This document shows positions 25,041 through 32,277 of a stretch of 35,714 bases of DNA, piece by piece. Origin of the DNA: Sphaerospermopsis aphanizomenoides BCCUSP55 (GTDB taxonomy: Bacteria > Cyanobacteriota > Cyanobacteriia > Cyanobacteriales > Nostocaceae); NCBI RefSeq assembly GCF_001586785.1, contig NZ_LUFH02000063.1:1-35714 (forward strand), written 5' to 3'. The position numbers were made by a program, and so were the translations under genes. The notes under the pieces are model-generated. The model had not been told where the DNA came from and ran no database searches. It saw only the letters and a program-made list of their open reading frames with translations. Every line of letters begins with the position of its first letter. Position 1 is the first letter of the stretch.

Positions 25041-26216
25041 ATGCTTGATTTAAGAAAACTAGCGCGACAAATGCAGGGTTTAAGTCAACATTTGACTTTA
25101 GAAGCTGCTGCGAGTCGTCAGCGTTTGGAGTTAGCACAGGAAAGTTTAAAACAAGCGTTTGAGTGTCAACAGGAGTTAATTGCAACTCAAGAAAAATGGC
25201 GCGATCGCATTCTTTTTGCTATTGCTACACCCATTGAACCTTTACAAACTCGTATTGATATTCCCGTTCCTCCTAAAGTTCATACTATCATTGCTACCGA
25301 TGGTTCACAAATTGCCCCTAATCATCATGAAATTGCGTATTGTTACTTATTGAATATTGGTAGAGTAGTTTTACATTATGGTCAAAATCTCCACCCGCTT
25401 TTAGATAGTTTACCGGAGGTTTTTTATCGTCCTGAAGATTTGTATATATCTCGTCAGTGGGGGATTAGAACTGAGGAATGGATGGGTTATCGCCGTACTG
25501 CTTCCGAAATTATCGTGTTAGCAGAATTAGCTTGTAGTGCTAAAACCGAAGCCCCAGCTTTAGCGATGGTCGATGGTTCATTAATATACTGGTTTTTAGA
25601 CCAATTACCGATGGATGCACGCGATCGCATCTTACCCCCTATCCTTGAAGCTTGGCAGCAGTTACGAAAAGCACAAATTCCCATCATGGGTTATCTTAGC
25701 GCCGCCCGTAATATCGAAGCAATGAACTTTTTACGGTTATTAGCTTGTCCTCATTCAGTTCCCGATTGTATTACTTATTGCCCTAATCAACTAGAATATG
25801 TACCGTGTAAAAAATTTGAGACATTGCGAGATACAACTTTATGGACAACCCAGCTAAAACCTGGACAACGGGGACCCTTATGGCGTAGTAATAACCGCAT
25901 TTTAGAACTGTATGAAGACCAGACAATTTATTTTTGTTATGTTCATGTTGGTACGGAAATTGCCCGGATTGAAGTTCCGGCTTGGGTAGCAGAAAATTCT
26001 ACTATGTTTGACGAAGCATTAGGTTTAATGTTAGCACAAGTGCAGAAAGGATACGGCTATCCTGTGGCAATTGCGGAGGCGCATAATCAAGCTGTAGTTA
26101 GAGGTGGTGATAAAAACCATTTCTTTGCACTTTTGGAACGAGAAATGATTAAAGCTGGTATAAAAAATGTCGGAACTTCCTATAAAGAAGCGAGGAAGAG
26201 GGGGAGTATTGCTTAA
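25041..26216 (+). CDS. nurA: NurA-domain nuclease
   Basis: Protein with the NurA 5'-3' nuclease fold, 391 residues. A coiled-coil-like N-terminus (about 5-55) precedes the first catalytic-type motif IIATDGSQIAP (D87), and a second aspartate lies in ALAMVDGSLIYW (D178). Further family strands end near YGYPVAIAEAHNQAVV. In archaea NurA works with the HerA translocase in DNA-end resection. No herA is in this window, so the partner is elsewhere or absent, and the cyanobacterial role is unproven. The leader is made of TTACCAA-type repeats. An ATTCGTA array starts four bases after the stop codon. Confidence 0.86.
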   Translation: MLDLRKLARQMQGLSQHLTLEAAASRQRLELAQESLKQAFECQQELIATQEKWRDRILFAIATPIEPLQTRIDIPVPPKVHTIIATDGSQIAPNHHEIAYCYLLNIGRVVLHYGQNLHPLLDSLPEVFYRPEDLYISRQWGIRTEEWMGYRRTASEIIVLAELACSAKTEAPALAMVDGSLIYWFLDQLPMDARDRILPPILEAWQQLRKAQIPIMGYLSAARNIEAMNFLRLLACPHSVPDCITYCPNQLEYVPCKKFETLRDTTLWTTQLKPGQRGPLWRSNNRILELYEDQTIYFCYVHVGTEIARIEVPAWVAENSTMFDEALGLMLAQVQKGYGYPVAIAEAHNQAVVRGGDKNHFFALLEREMIKAGIKNVGTSYKEARKRGSIA

Positions 26217-26220
26217 AATA

Positions 26221-26255
26221 ATTCGTAATTCGTAATTCGTAATTCGTAATTCGTA
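26221..26255. repeat. (ATTCGTA)5 heptamer array
   Basis: Five perfect tandem 7-base units start four bases after the nurA stop codon. The reverse complement of the unit forms the array at 15902-15932. Confidence 0.9.
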
Positions 26256-26293
26256 ATTTTGATATGATGATAGGTTTACTTAGATAAATCAAT

Positions 26294-27205
26294 ATGCCGA
26301 AATTTTTCAAATTAATAATCACGCTTGTAGTTTTGGGTGGATTATTATTAATATCTCAACAAGTTTCTGCACAAAGTTGGATACCTGTACGTGGTGGTAT
26401 TCCCTTTGGTATTAGTGGGATGGCGTTGATCAACCAGCAAAGCAATAAACTGGATTTTTTAATTGTCCATGATAATAAAAAACCAAATCAAGGACGTTTA
26501 GCAATTATTAGTCTGCGAGGCAAAAATCAACCTGAATATTTACCTTTAAATTTACCAAATAATATTCAATTACCTACAGATTTAGAAGCATTAACATCTA
26601 TTCCTGATACCAATAATTTTGATTTTATAGCTGTCAATAGTGAGGGAAAAGCTTATTATCTTCAATTGGAATCTAATTCCAAAAATATATCTATTTTCAA
26701 AGAATTTAATTTACCGAAAATTACAATTACTAAAAATAGTAATTTTGAATCTTTCTGTTTACAAAAAATTGATAATCAGTTAATTGCTATGTGGGGACAT
26801 CGTGGCGAAGGTGTCAACCCAGCTAAAATTTATTGGGGAAAGTTTGATTTAAATCAATATCAAATTACTAACGTAGGTGAAGCGAATTTTCAAGTACCAT
26901 TTCATGGTGGTAATGTTCGTCATATTTCTGATATTAAAATAGATCATGCGGGAATTGTTTATATTACCTCCGCTAGTGATGGTGGTGATAATGGTCCATT
27001 TGAATCTGCTGTTTATGTAGCTGGATATTTAGGCTTGAATGGTAACAAAATAGAATGGAAACAAAATCCAAATCTTTTCCCTATTTATCGGGATAAATAT
27101 CATAAAATCGAAGGTTTAGAACTGATACCTGGTGCAGCAGGAGGAATAATAGTAGGGACAGATGATGAAAATATGGGTTCTTCGGTTTATATGATAGGTG
27201 AATGA
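26294..27205 (+). CDS. secreted protein of unknown function, possibly beta-propeller
   Basis: I do not recognise a named family with confidence. The 303-residue precursor has a clear signal peptide (about 1-26, ending QQVSAQ). The mature part is rich in beta-strand-like segments, with repeated patterns such as LDFLIVHDN, DFIAVNSEGKAYYL and GIVYITSASDGGDNG. It ends in EGLELIPGAAGGIIVGTDDENMG. The layout resembles beta-propeller or esterase-like secreted proteins. The gene is on the same strand as nurA, 77 bases later, across a heptamer array, and converges on ychF. Composition is AT-rich but in line with its neighbours. Confidence 0.7.
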   Translation: MPKFFKLIITLVVLGGLLLISQQVSAQSWIPVRGGIPFGISGMALINQQSNKLDFLIVHDNKKPNQGRLAIISLRGKNQPEYLPLNLPNNIQLPTDLEALTSIPDTNNFDFIAVNSEGKAYYLQLESNSKNISIFKEFNLPKITITKNSNFESFCLQKIDNQLIAMWGHRGEGVNPAKIYWGKFDLNQYQITNVGEANFQVPFHGGNVRHISDIKIDHAGIVYITSASDGGDNGPFESAVYVAGYLGLNGNKIEWKQNPNLFPIYRDKYHKIEGLELIPGAAGGIIVGTDDENMGSSVYMIGE

Positions 27206-27209
27206 TGAA

Positions 27210-27362
27210 TAAACGCAGATGTAGCTTGCTTCCCGCAGGGTACACAGATAAACAATACCAATTTGCAAAATGAATGTGACAGATGATGAACTAGAATCCA
27301 AAATCTAAAATCCAAAATCCAAAATTGTATTATCCGCGTCTATCTGCGTGCATCTGCGTTTA
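27210..27362. repeat. element with 12-base terminal inverted repeats
   Basis: TAAACGCAGATG (27210-27221) and CATCTGCGTTTA (27351-27362) are perfect inverted repeats 129 bases apart. The right arm continues with TCTATCTGCGTG. The left arm continues similarly (CACAGATAAAC) only after a 20-odd-base insert, TAGCTTGCTTCCCGCAGGG, which looks like a second dispersed repeat. A MITE-like unit is plausible. CCAAAAT-type heptamers (27297-27325) lie inside. Confidence 0.5.
27297..27325. repeat. AATCCAA-type heptamer array
   Basis: About four tandem 7-base units (AATCCAA, AATCTAA, AATCCAA, AATCCAA) within the terminal-repeat element between convergent genes. Confidence 0.65.
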
Positions 27363-27441
27363 AAACATTATTTACAGCAACAAATAAGGTGCTTAGAACA
27401 TTAACAGATAATCAGAATTAGACACTAGCAAACTTTTAAAT

Positions 27442-27483
27442 CTGTCACCTGTCACCTGTCACCTGTCACCTGTCACCTGTCAC
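27442..27483. repeat. (CTGTCAC)6 heptamer array
   Basis: Six perfect 7-base units. On the minus strand they read GTGACAG and begin seven bases after the ychF stop codon, matching the unit, orientation and position of the array behind apt. Confidence 0.95.
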
Positions 27484-27490
27484 CTACTTA

Positions 27491-28582
27491 CTACACATTG
27501 AATCGGAATAACATCACATCCCCTTCCTGGACAATGTATTCCTTTCCTTCACTTCTTACCAAGCCTTTTTCCTTAGCACCATTCATCGAACCATGTGTGA
27601 CTAAATCATTATAAGCAACGGTTTCAGCACGAATAAAACCTCGTTCAAAATCAGAGTGAATGACACCTGCGGCTTGAGGTGCTGACATTCCCGCATTAAT
27701 TGTCCAAGCGCGGGTTTCTTGAGGTCCACAGGTGAAATATGTCCGCAAACCTAACAGGGCGTAAGTGGCGCGAATTAAAGATTTTAAACCGCCTTCTTTT
27801 ACACCCAAAGATTCAAGAAAATCAGCTTTATCTTCTTCTGGTAATTCTACCAGTTCTGCTTCTACTTGTGCAGAAACAATCACAACTTGGGCATTTTCAC
27901 CCGATGCTACTTCTCGCACTTTTTCCACAAAATCATTACCTGTTGCTAAGTCATCTTCAGAAACATTAGCAGCGTAGATAATTGGTTTATTTGTGAGTAG
28001 TCCTAAGCCTTTAATAATTGCGGCTTCTTCTTCATTTAAACTCACTTGACGGACAGATTTACCTTCATTTAAAGCCGCAGCTAATTTTTCCAGCACGGTA
28101 ATTTCAAATTGTGCATCTTTGCTGGTACGTGCTTGTTTACGAGTCCGTTCAATGCGTCTTTCAATTTGCGCTAAATCTGATAAACCAAGTTCTAAATTAA
28201 TGATTTCAATATCTCGCGCTGGGTCTACAGAACCGGCAACGTGAATGATATCATCATTTTCAAAACAACGCACAACATGAACTATTGCGTCAACTTCGCG
28301 GATGTGAGATAAAAATTGATTACCCAGTCCTTCTCCTTGACTCGCACCTTTTACCAAACCGGCGATATCCACAAACTCAACACGAGCAGGTATTATTTGT
28401 TTAGAAGTGGCAATTTGGGCGAGAACGTTTAACCGGTCATCCGGTACTGCGACAACGCCGACATTCGGTTCAATCGTGCAGAAAGGAAAGTTAGCAGCTT
28501 CGGCTTTAGCGTTAGCTACTACAGCGTTAAATAAGGTTGATTTTCCGACGTTGGGAAGTCCGACTATTCCGGCTCTTAGCAT
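27491..28582 (-). CDS. ychF: redox-regulated ATPase YchF
   Basis: Obg-related P-loop ATPase (the OLA1 homologue) that binds ribosomes and is linked to stress and translation control. The 363 residues match family length. Motifs are G1 GLPNVGKST (8-16), G3 VDIAGLVKGASQGEGLGN, and a C-terminal TGS domain ending EGKEYIVQEGDVMLFRFNV. The G4 site reads NVSE rather than NKxD, typical of YchF and the basis of its ATP preference. It is transcribed alone, convergent with the secreted-protein gene. The stop is followed by six GTGACAG units. Confidence 0.96.
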   Translation of the reverse strand: MLRAGIVGLPNVGKSTLFNAVVANAKAEAANFPFCTIEPNVGVVAVPDDRLNVLAQIATSKQIIPARVEFVDIAGLVKGASQGEGLGNQFLSHIREVDAIVHVVRCFENDDIIHVAGSVDPARDIEIINLELGLSDLAQIERRIERTRKQARTSKDAQFEITVLEKLAAALNEGKSVRQVSLNEEEAAIIKGLGLLTNKPIIYAANVSEDDLATGNDFVEKVREVASGENAQVVIVSAQVEAELVELPEEDKADFLESLGVKEGGLKSLIRATYALLGLRTYFTCGPQETRAWTINAGMSAPQAAGVIHSDFERGFIRAETVAYNDLVTHGSMNGAKEKGLVRSEGKEYIVQEGDVMLFRFNV

Positions 28583-28621
28583 TGTTTAATTCTAGATGTT
28601 GGTTGCAATTATAAGCATAAT

Positions 28622-28819
28622 TTAAACAGGTTTAGGAATGGTTTGGGGAATTGGACTTGGTACTGTTTGGGGAATGGGTGCTGGTACTGTTTCCGGTACT
28701 GGTTCTGGGAAGGGTGGAGGAATGGTCGGTTCTGGTGGAGGTTCTGGACTAGGTAGGGGGTTAGGTTGAGGAGTTGGTATTTGCGGGTCGGGTATGGAAA
28801 TAGCACAGGGATAAATCAT
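28622..28819 (-). CDS. small proline-rich ORF, uncertain
   Basis: A 65-residue frame from the ATG at 28817-28819 reads MIYPCAISIPDPQIPTPQPN and ends in octapeptide-like repeats (PIPQTVPS, PIPQTIPK). More than a third of the residues are proline. An in-frame TTG 33 bases upstream is an alternative start. There is no signal peptide or domain. It could be a real proline-rich peptide or just a repeat-rich spacer read by chance. It follows the small membrane-protein gene on the same strand with about 85 bases between. Confidence 0.35.
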   Translation of the reverse strand: MIYPCAISIPDPQIPTPQPNPLPSPEPPPEPTIPPPFPEPVPETVPAPIPQTVPSPIPQTIPKPV

Positions 28820-28904
28820 GGTAAATCTATTTGCATGATTTGACTTTCCCAAGCTAGATGATAATTGGAACGGCTGACATCTTCCCTAATGGTTATCTCA
28901 AATT

Positions 28905-29213
28905 TTATTGCTGACGATTTTCCCACAATTCTAATAAACCAACTGTACCAACAAAAAATGTATAAATTGCATATTTGATGGGGTTGTGATTTTGAGCAGA
29001 TGCGTAAAAAGACGCAATTATTCCTTCGATAAAATGCGCTGAGAGTGCAATATGAGCAAGGATTAAGGCAGGGGTTAATATAGTTGGTAGTTGGTTGTTA
29101 GTTGTTAATGTTTGGATGTTCCATATTTCTAAGCCAATGGCGCTGGTGATGAGGGGTATGGATATGAATTTGATGATGGAGAATAATTTTGGTTTGATAT
29201 CTTTTAAGTTCAT
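28905..29213 (-). CDS. small integral membrane protein, function unknown
   Basis: I do not recognise a named family with confidence. The 102-residue protein has about three hydrophobic segments (12-32, 44-66 with ILAHIALSAHFIEGIIA, and 80-96) and a charged C-terminus LELWENRQQ. Two histidines lie in the second span. It lies 36 bases after the HEPN gene on the same strand, so it may be read from the DUF262-HEPN transcript, though it may equally be an older chromosomal gene. Residues around TLTTNNQLPTILTP are encoded by 7-base repeats (29081-29108), suggesting repeat invasion of the loop between spans one and two. Confidence 0.65.
   Translation of the reverse strand: MNLKDIKPKLFSIIKFISIPLITSAIGLEIWNIQTLTTNNQLPTILTPALILAHIALSAHFIEGIIASFYASAQNHNPIKYAIYTFFVGTVGLLELWENRQQ
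29081..29108. repeat. heptamer repeats inside a membrane-protein gene
   Basis: TAGTTGG, TAGTTGG, TTGTTAG and TTGTTAA are four 7-base units in tandem within the coding sequence of the 102-residue protein. They encode a Thr/Asn-rich loop. Confidence 0.6.
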
Positions 29214-29249
29214 GTTGTTTGATTTTATCAGGTAGTAAGATTTTACATT

Positions 29250-29891
29250 TTATTGCATCAATTTATTTATTAACTCATCTATGTTTGAAAGCCCCTGAAT
29301 AATTTGCTCGACCGTCTTTAGTTCAGTTGCTGGATCTGGAGGTTGAAAAGTTCTGTATGATGTAGCTGATTTATGAGCTACCTTACCTCGGTTTTCACCA
29401 AATGTATTCATGGTAGCAAGCCAAGCAGGATCTAAATCATCACTATCTATCCCTATTGGTAATAGTAATGCTAAAATATGATCTTCTTTGACTCCATGAT
29501 TTTGACTAATAATCCTCTTAAAACTTTCTAAAGCTAAGTCTATTTTCTTAGATATCTTGATTTTTTCCTCTTTAACTGTTTTACTTCCCTTTTTTGGTGT
29601 AAGTGTATCTGGTGGTTCATCCATAGTTAAACCAGAGAACCCAAGTAGACATATTAAAGTGCGAGTAGTCTTACCTGTTGTATCCCAAAGACTCTTGGCA
29701 TTTTGAACAACTTCCCAAGCTCTCTCTTCAAGATAATACTCAATTTCAGCATGAGCAAAAACTCTGTATGCAGCAGTTTTGGATAACTGACTCTCAGAAT
29801 ATGAACCTGTCGGGCTAATCTCAGGAATAAATTCCTCTTTTAACCTATTTAGCTCCCTGTTTAAAGTAAGAAATGTAGAAGATTCTGACAT
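29250..29891 (-). CDS. HEPN-domain RNase-like protein paired with DUF262
   Basis: Mostly helical 213-residue protein. Near the C-terminus is the HEPN ribonuclease signature Rx4H, R168 to H173 in ENRGKVAHKS. The N-terminal half has AYRVFAHAEIEYYLEERAWEV, typical of the MAE_28990/MAE_18760 or RiboL-PSP-associated HEPN families; I cannot choose between these by eye. HEPN proteins of this kind are commonly RNA-cleaving toxins or defence effectors. It starts 14 bases after the DUF262 gene, and the GAGG of its upstream region lies in that gene's last codons, so the two are translationally linked. RNase activity is inferred from the motif only. Confidence 0.78.
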   Translation of the reverse strand: MSESSTFLTLNRELNRLKEEFIPEISPTGSYSESQLSKTAAYRVFAHAEIEYYLEERAWEVVQNAKSLWDTTGKTTRTLICLLGFSGLTMDEPPDTLTPKKGSKTVKEEKIKISKKIDLALESFKRIISQNHGVKEDHILALLLPIGIDSDDLDPAWLATMNTFGENRGKVAHKSATSYRTFQPPDPATELKTVEQIIQGLSNIDELINKLMQ

Positions 29892-29905
29892 ATTTGGATA
29901 ACAAT

Positions 29906-31144
29906 TTACCTCAAACCATTGAAAAGAATACGATTATCAACGAGTTCAGGTAAGTTAAACTCTACGTCTAAAACTTCTAATAGACTTTCACCCCACAATC
30001 TAAGACGATTGTAAGTTTCACGAATGTTCTTAGTTGTTCCTTCAACACCTTCTCTAAATTTGTTGTTTGATGAACATATTTTTTTAAAAGCCTCTTGAAC
30101 TTTATCTTTATTTTGTTCAGCAGATTGCCTTATTTTTTCATCTGAAAAATAAAAAACCATCACATCTAAAATTGCTCTATTAAAGCGTCTTCTATATATT
30201 TTATCGTTGCTTAACCACATACGAGAAAAGTTTTTTTCTCCAAATATATCAATGGTTGTTTGTACTGCTCTTTCAAATTGGTTAACTACATTTTCAACAT
30301 CATCATGTATCTTATCCCAATCTTTATTAAGTTTTTGACAAGTCATATCAAGAAATGCTTTAAGATTTCCACGATATTCAGATAGGAAATAATAGAATCC
30401 TACATAGCGTAGTAATAATTCGACATCTCGCATCCGAAAATCAGGATTTGGTGATTTGAATATTTTTTTAAGAGCCTGACTTTTAATTGATTGATCATCT
30501 AAGAAATTGATAAACGAACCAGGATGCAATGCTTGTCTAAGTTCTTGTGCAGATAAAGGTGTACTTTGTACATTCAGACGCAGGAAAATTTTATAAAGGA
30601 AATTTTCGCTATTTATATTCCGCAAAACTATAGTACGAATAGTTTGGTTATCAAGATTATCAATCTCTCTACTTAAAAATAAATGACTTGTTAAATCCTC
30701 ATATTTGTACCCATTCATATCAGTCCTAAATTCTAAATTTTTTAATGCGAAATTATTATTTGTAGTTTCACTTCTACCATAAAACTGAAGAATAGTTAAC
30801 AATCTTTGTTTACCATCAAGAACTATGAATTTGCTCTTTTGATCCCGACTAACAGCTAAAACTATTTGTGGTACTGGAAATCCAAGTATAAGTGATTCAA
30901 TAAACCTACTTTTACGAGTTATATCCCAGGCATCTCTTCTTTGAAATCTTGGATTTAGCAATATATTCTCACGAATAAGTTGATCAAGTATTGTTGCTGT
31001 TGTCCAGTCACTTCCCGAAACAACAATTTTGGAAATTTCTTTTAGCTCTGATTGCAGATTGATATTAGATTCTGACTCAATTTCCTGGTCTTCATCTTCA
31101 TCAAAAAATGTTACTTCTTCTTCTGGCGTAGATGTAATATGCAT
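29906..31144 (-). CDS. DUF262 (ParB/GmrSD-N-like) protein
   Basis: A 412-residue protein with an acidic N-terminus (about 8-25, many D/E) and then a DUF262 domain. The domain shows NPRFQRRDAWDITRKSRFIE (64-83), GFPVPQIVLA, and the nucleotide-site motif FIVLDGKQR (106-114). RLNVQSTPLSAQELRQAL (189-206) is the family's second landmark. DUF262 proteins share a ParB/Srx-like fold that binds or hydrolyses nucleotides and occur in GmrS-type restriction and other defence proteins. There is no C-terminal HNH (DUF1524) motif, so cleavage is probably left to the partner HEPN protein. The cassette is AT-rich and has no HIP1 site. Confidence 0.85.
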   Translation of the reverse strand: MHITSTPEEEVTFFDEDEDQEIESESNINLQSELKEISKIVVSGSDWTTATILDQLIRENILLNPRFQRRDAWDITRKSRFIESLILGFPVPQIVLAVSRDQKSKFIVLDGKQRLLTILQFYGRSETTNNNFALKNLEFRTDMNGYKYEDLTSHLFLSREIDNLDNQTIRTIVLRNINSENFLYKIFLRLNVQSTPLSAQELRQALHPGSFINFLDDQSIKSQALKKIFKSPNPDFRMRDVELLLRYVGFYYFLSEYRGNLKAFLDMTCQKLNKDWDKIHDDVENVVNQFERAVQTTIDIFGEKNFSRMWLSNDKIYRRRFNRAILDVMVFYFSDEKIRQSAEQNKDKVQEAFKKICSSNNKFREGVEGTTKNIRETYNRLRLWGESLLEVLDVEFNLPELVDNRILFNGLR

Positions 31145-31241
31145 AGGACTTAAATCAGGACATAATATAGTTTATGACTTAATTATATTCTATACTTGAC
31201 CAATTTTTACCTGAAGCTATAAACGCTTCATTTACCCCAAA

Positions 31242-31343
31242 ATGCCCAATCAAAACCAAACTCCCCTAATTGATGCCTTAAAAACCTCCATTTCCCGTCC
31301 CCACACATCATTTTACACGCCAAAACATAAACAAATGGTTTGA
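31242..31343 (+). pseudogene. N-terminal remnant of an Orn/Lys/Arg decarboxylase
   Basis: A 33-codon frame reads MPNQNQTPLIDALKTSIS, then RPHTSFYTPKHKQMV and a stop. This closely resembles the N-terminus of cyanobacterial PLP-dependent Orn/Lys/Arg decarboxylases (QTPLLxAL...FYTPGHK, from memory of the family). The similarity breaks just after the HK motif and nagB's 3' end follows ten bases later, so the other several hundred residues are missing. It seems to be the stump of a gene removed by deletion, next to the DUF262-HEPN cassette. Confidence 0.6.
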
Positions 31344-31353
31344 CTGCTGACTA

Positions 31354-32139
31354 CTAAAAGTTACTCTCAGATAATAAACTCGCAGAATGTACATCTAAAC
31401 ATAAGCTTGCTTGCGGTTGTCTACGCAAAATAGAAGCAGGATAATTGGTACTAATATCCCTATTTAATATCTCATTTACTATTTTGGCTTTGCGTTTATC
31501 TGGTGCTAGACAGATAATTTTCTTAGCTGCACAAATCATGGGAATAGTTACAGTAAATGCATATTGGGGAACAGTTTCTAAACTTGAAAAATATCCTGTT
31601 TTTACCTGTTGTTGACGGTTAACTTGATCTAATTTTACAAGTTTGACTTTAGCAGTGTCTTGAAAATCTGCCACTGCTGGATCGTTAAAGGCTAAATGTC
31701 CATTTTCTCCCACACCAAGCAGACATAGGTCAATGGGTTGATTTTGTAGTAATTTGCTGTAGCGATCGCACTCAGCAATAGGTTCTAAAGCATCCCCTTC
31801 TATATAATGAAATTGCCTTGGCAATACCCGTTTTTCTACTCTTTCCCGCAAATAATGTCGAAAACTGCCAGGATGGTCAGCATTAATTCCTAAATATTCA
31901 TCTAAATGAAACAAATTCACCCTTGACCAATCTATCCCACCTAAAGCAATTAAAGCATCAAGAAATAGAAGTTGAGAATTTCCAGTAGCTAACAACACTG
32001 CTACTGTTTCCTGTTTCCCAAGAAGTTGCTGTAAATAATGTTGTGCGATTTTGGCAACATCCTTGGCCATTTCTGCTTCAGAGTTGTAAATCTGCACTAG
32101 GAGGTCATCGACACGAAAAGATTTTGTAGCGGCTGGCAT
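31354..32139 (-). CDS. nagB: glucosamine-6-phosphate deaminase NagB
   Basis: Converts glucosamine-6-phosphate to fructose-6-phosphate and ammonia in amino-sugar catabolism. The preferred ATG (32137-32139) gives 261 residues, normal for the family; an in-frame TTG four codons upstream is less likely. Motifs are LATGNSQLLFLDAL, FHLDEYLGINADHPGSFRHYL and LLGVGENGHLAFNDPA, the last holding the catalytic-region residues. No nagA or other amino-sugar genes are adjacent. It diverges from a HAD phosphatase gene with 138 bases between starts; the phosphatase may act on a sugar phosphate, but a link is only suggested by position. Confidence 0.92.
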   Translation of the reverse strand: MPAATKSFRVDDLLVQIYNSEAEMAKDVAKIAQHYLQQLLGKQETVAVLLATGNSQLLFLDALIALGGIDWSRVNLFHLDEYLGINADHPGSFRHYLRERVEKRVLPRQFHYIEGDALEPIAECDRYSKLLQNQPIDLCLLGVGENGHLAFNDPAVADFQDTAKVKLVKLDQVNRQQQVKTGYFSSLETVPQYAFTVTIPMICAAKKIICLAPDKRKAKIVNEILNRDISTNYPASILRRQPQASLCLDVHSASLLSESNF

Positions 32140-32277
32140 TGGTTTAAACAATTGCTAATGCGTAATTTGTAATTAGGAAAAACGCTGAATTTATTCCTTA
32201 TTCGTTGTTTTCTAACTGCCAATTTACGTTAAACTAGGTAATTAACTTAATACTTGTTTACATTTTACCAAAAAACC

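Noticed and set aside
28609-28806. Second minus-strand frame over the proline-rich ORF
   Set aside because: It is an alternative frame of the same repeats; the 28622-28819 frame has an ATG and a more regular repeat, though even that is uncertain.
29906-31144. Classical restriction enzyme of the GmrSD type
   Set aside because: Only the DUF262 part is present; no DUF1524 HNH domain is seen in it or its neighbour.
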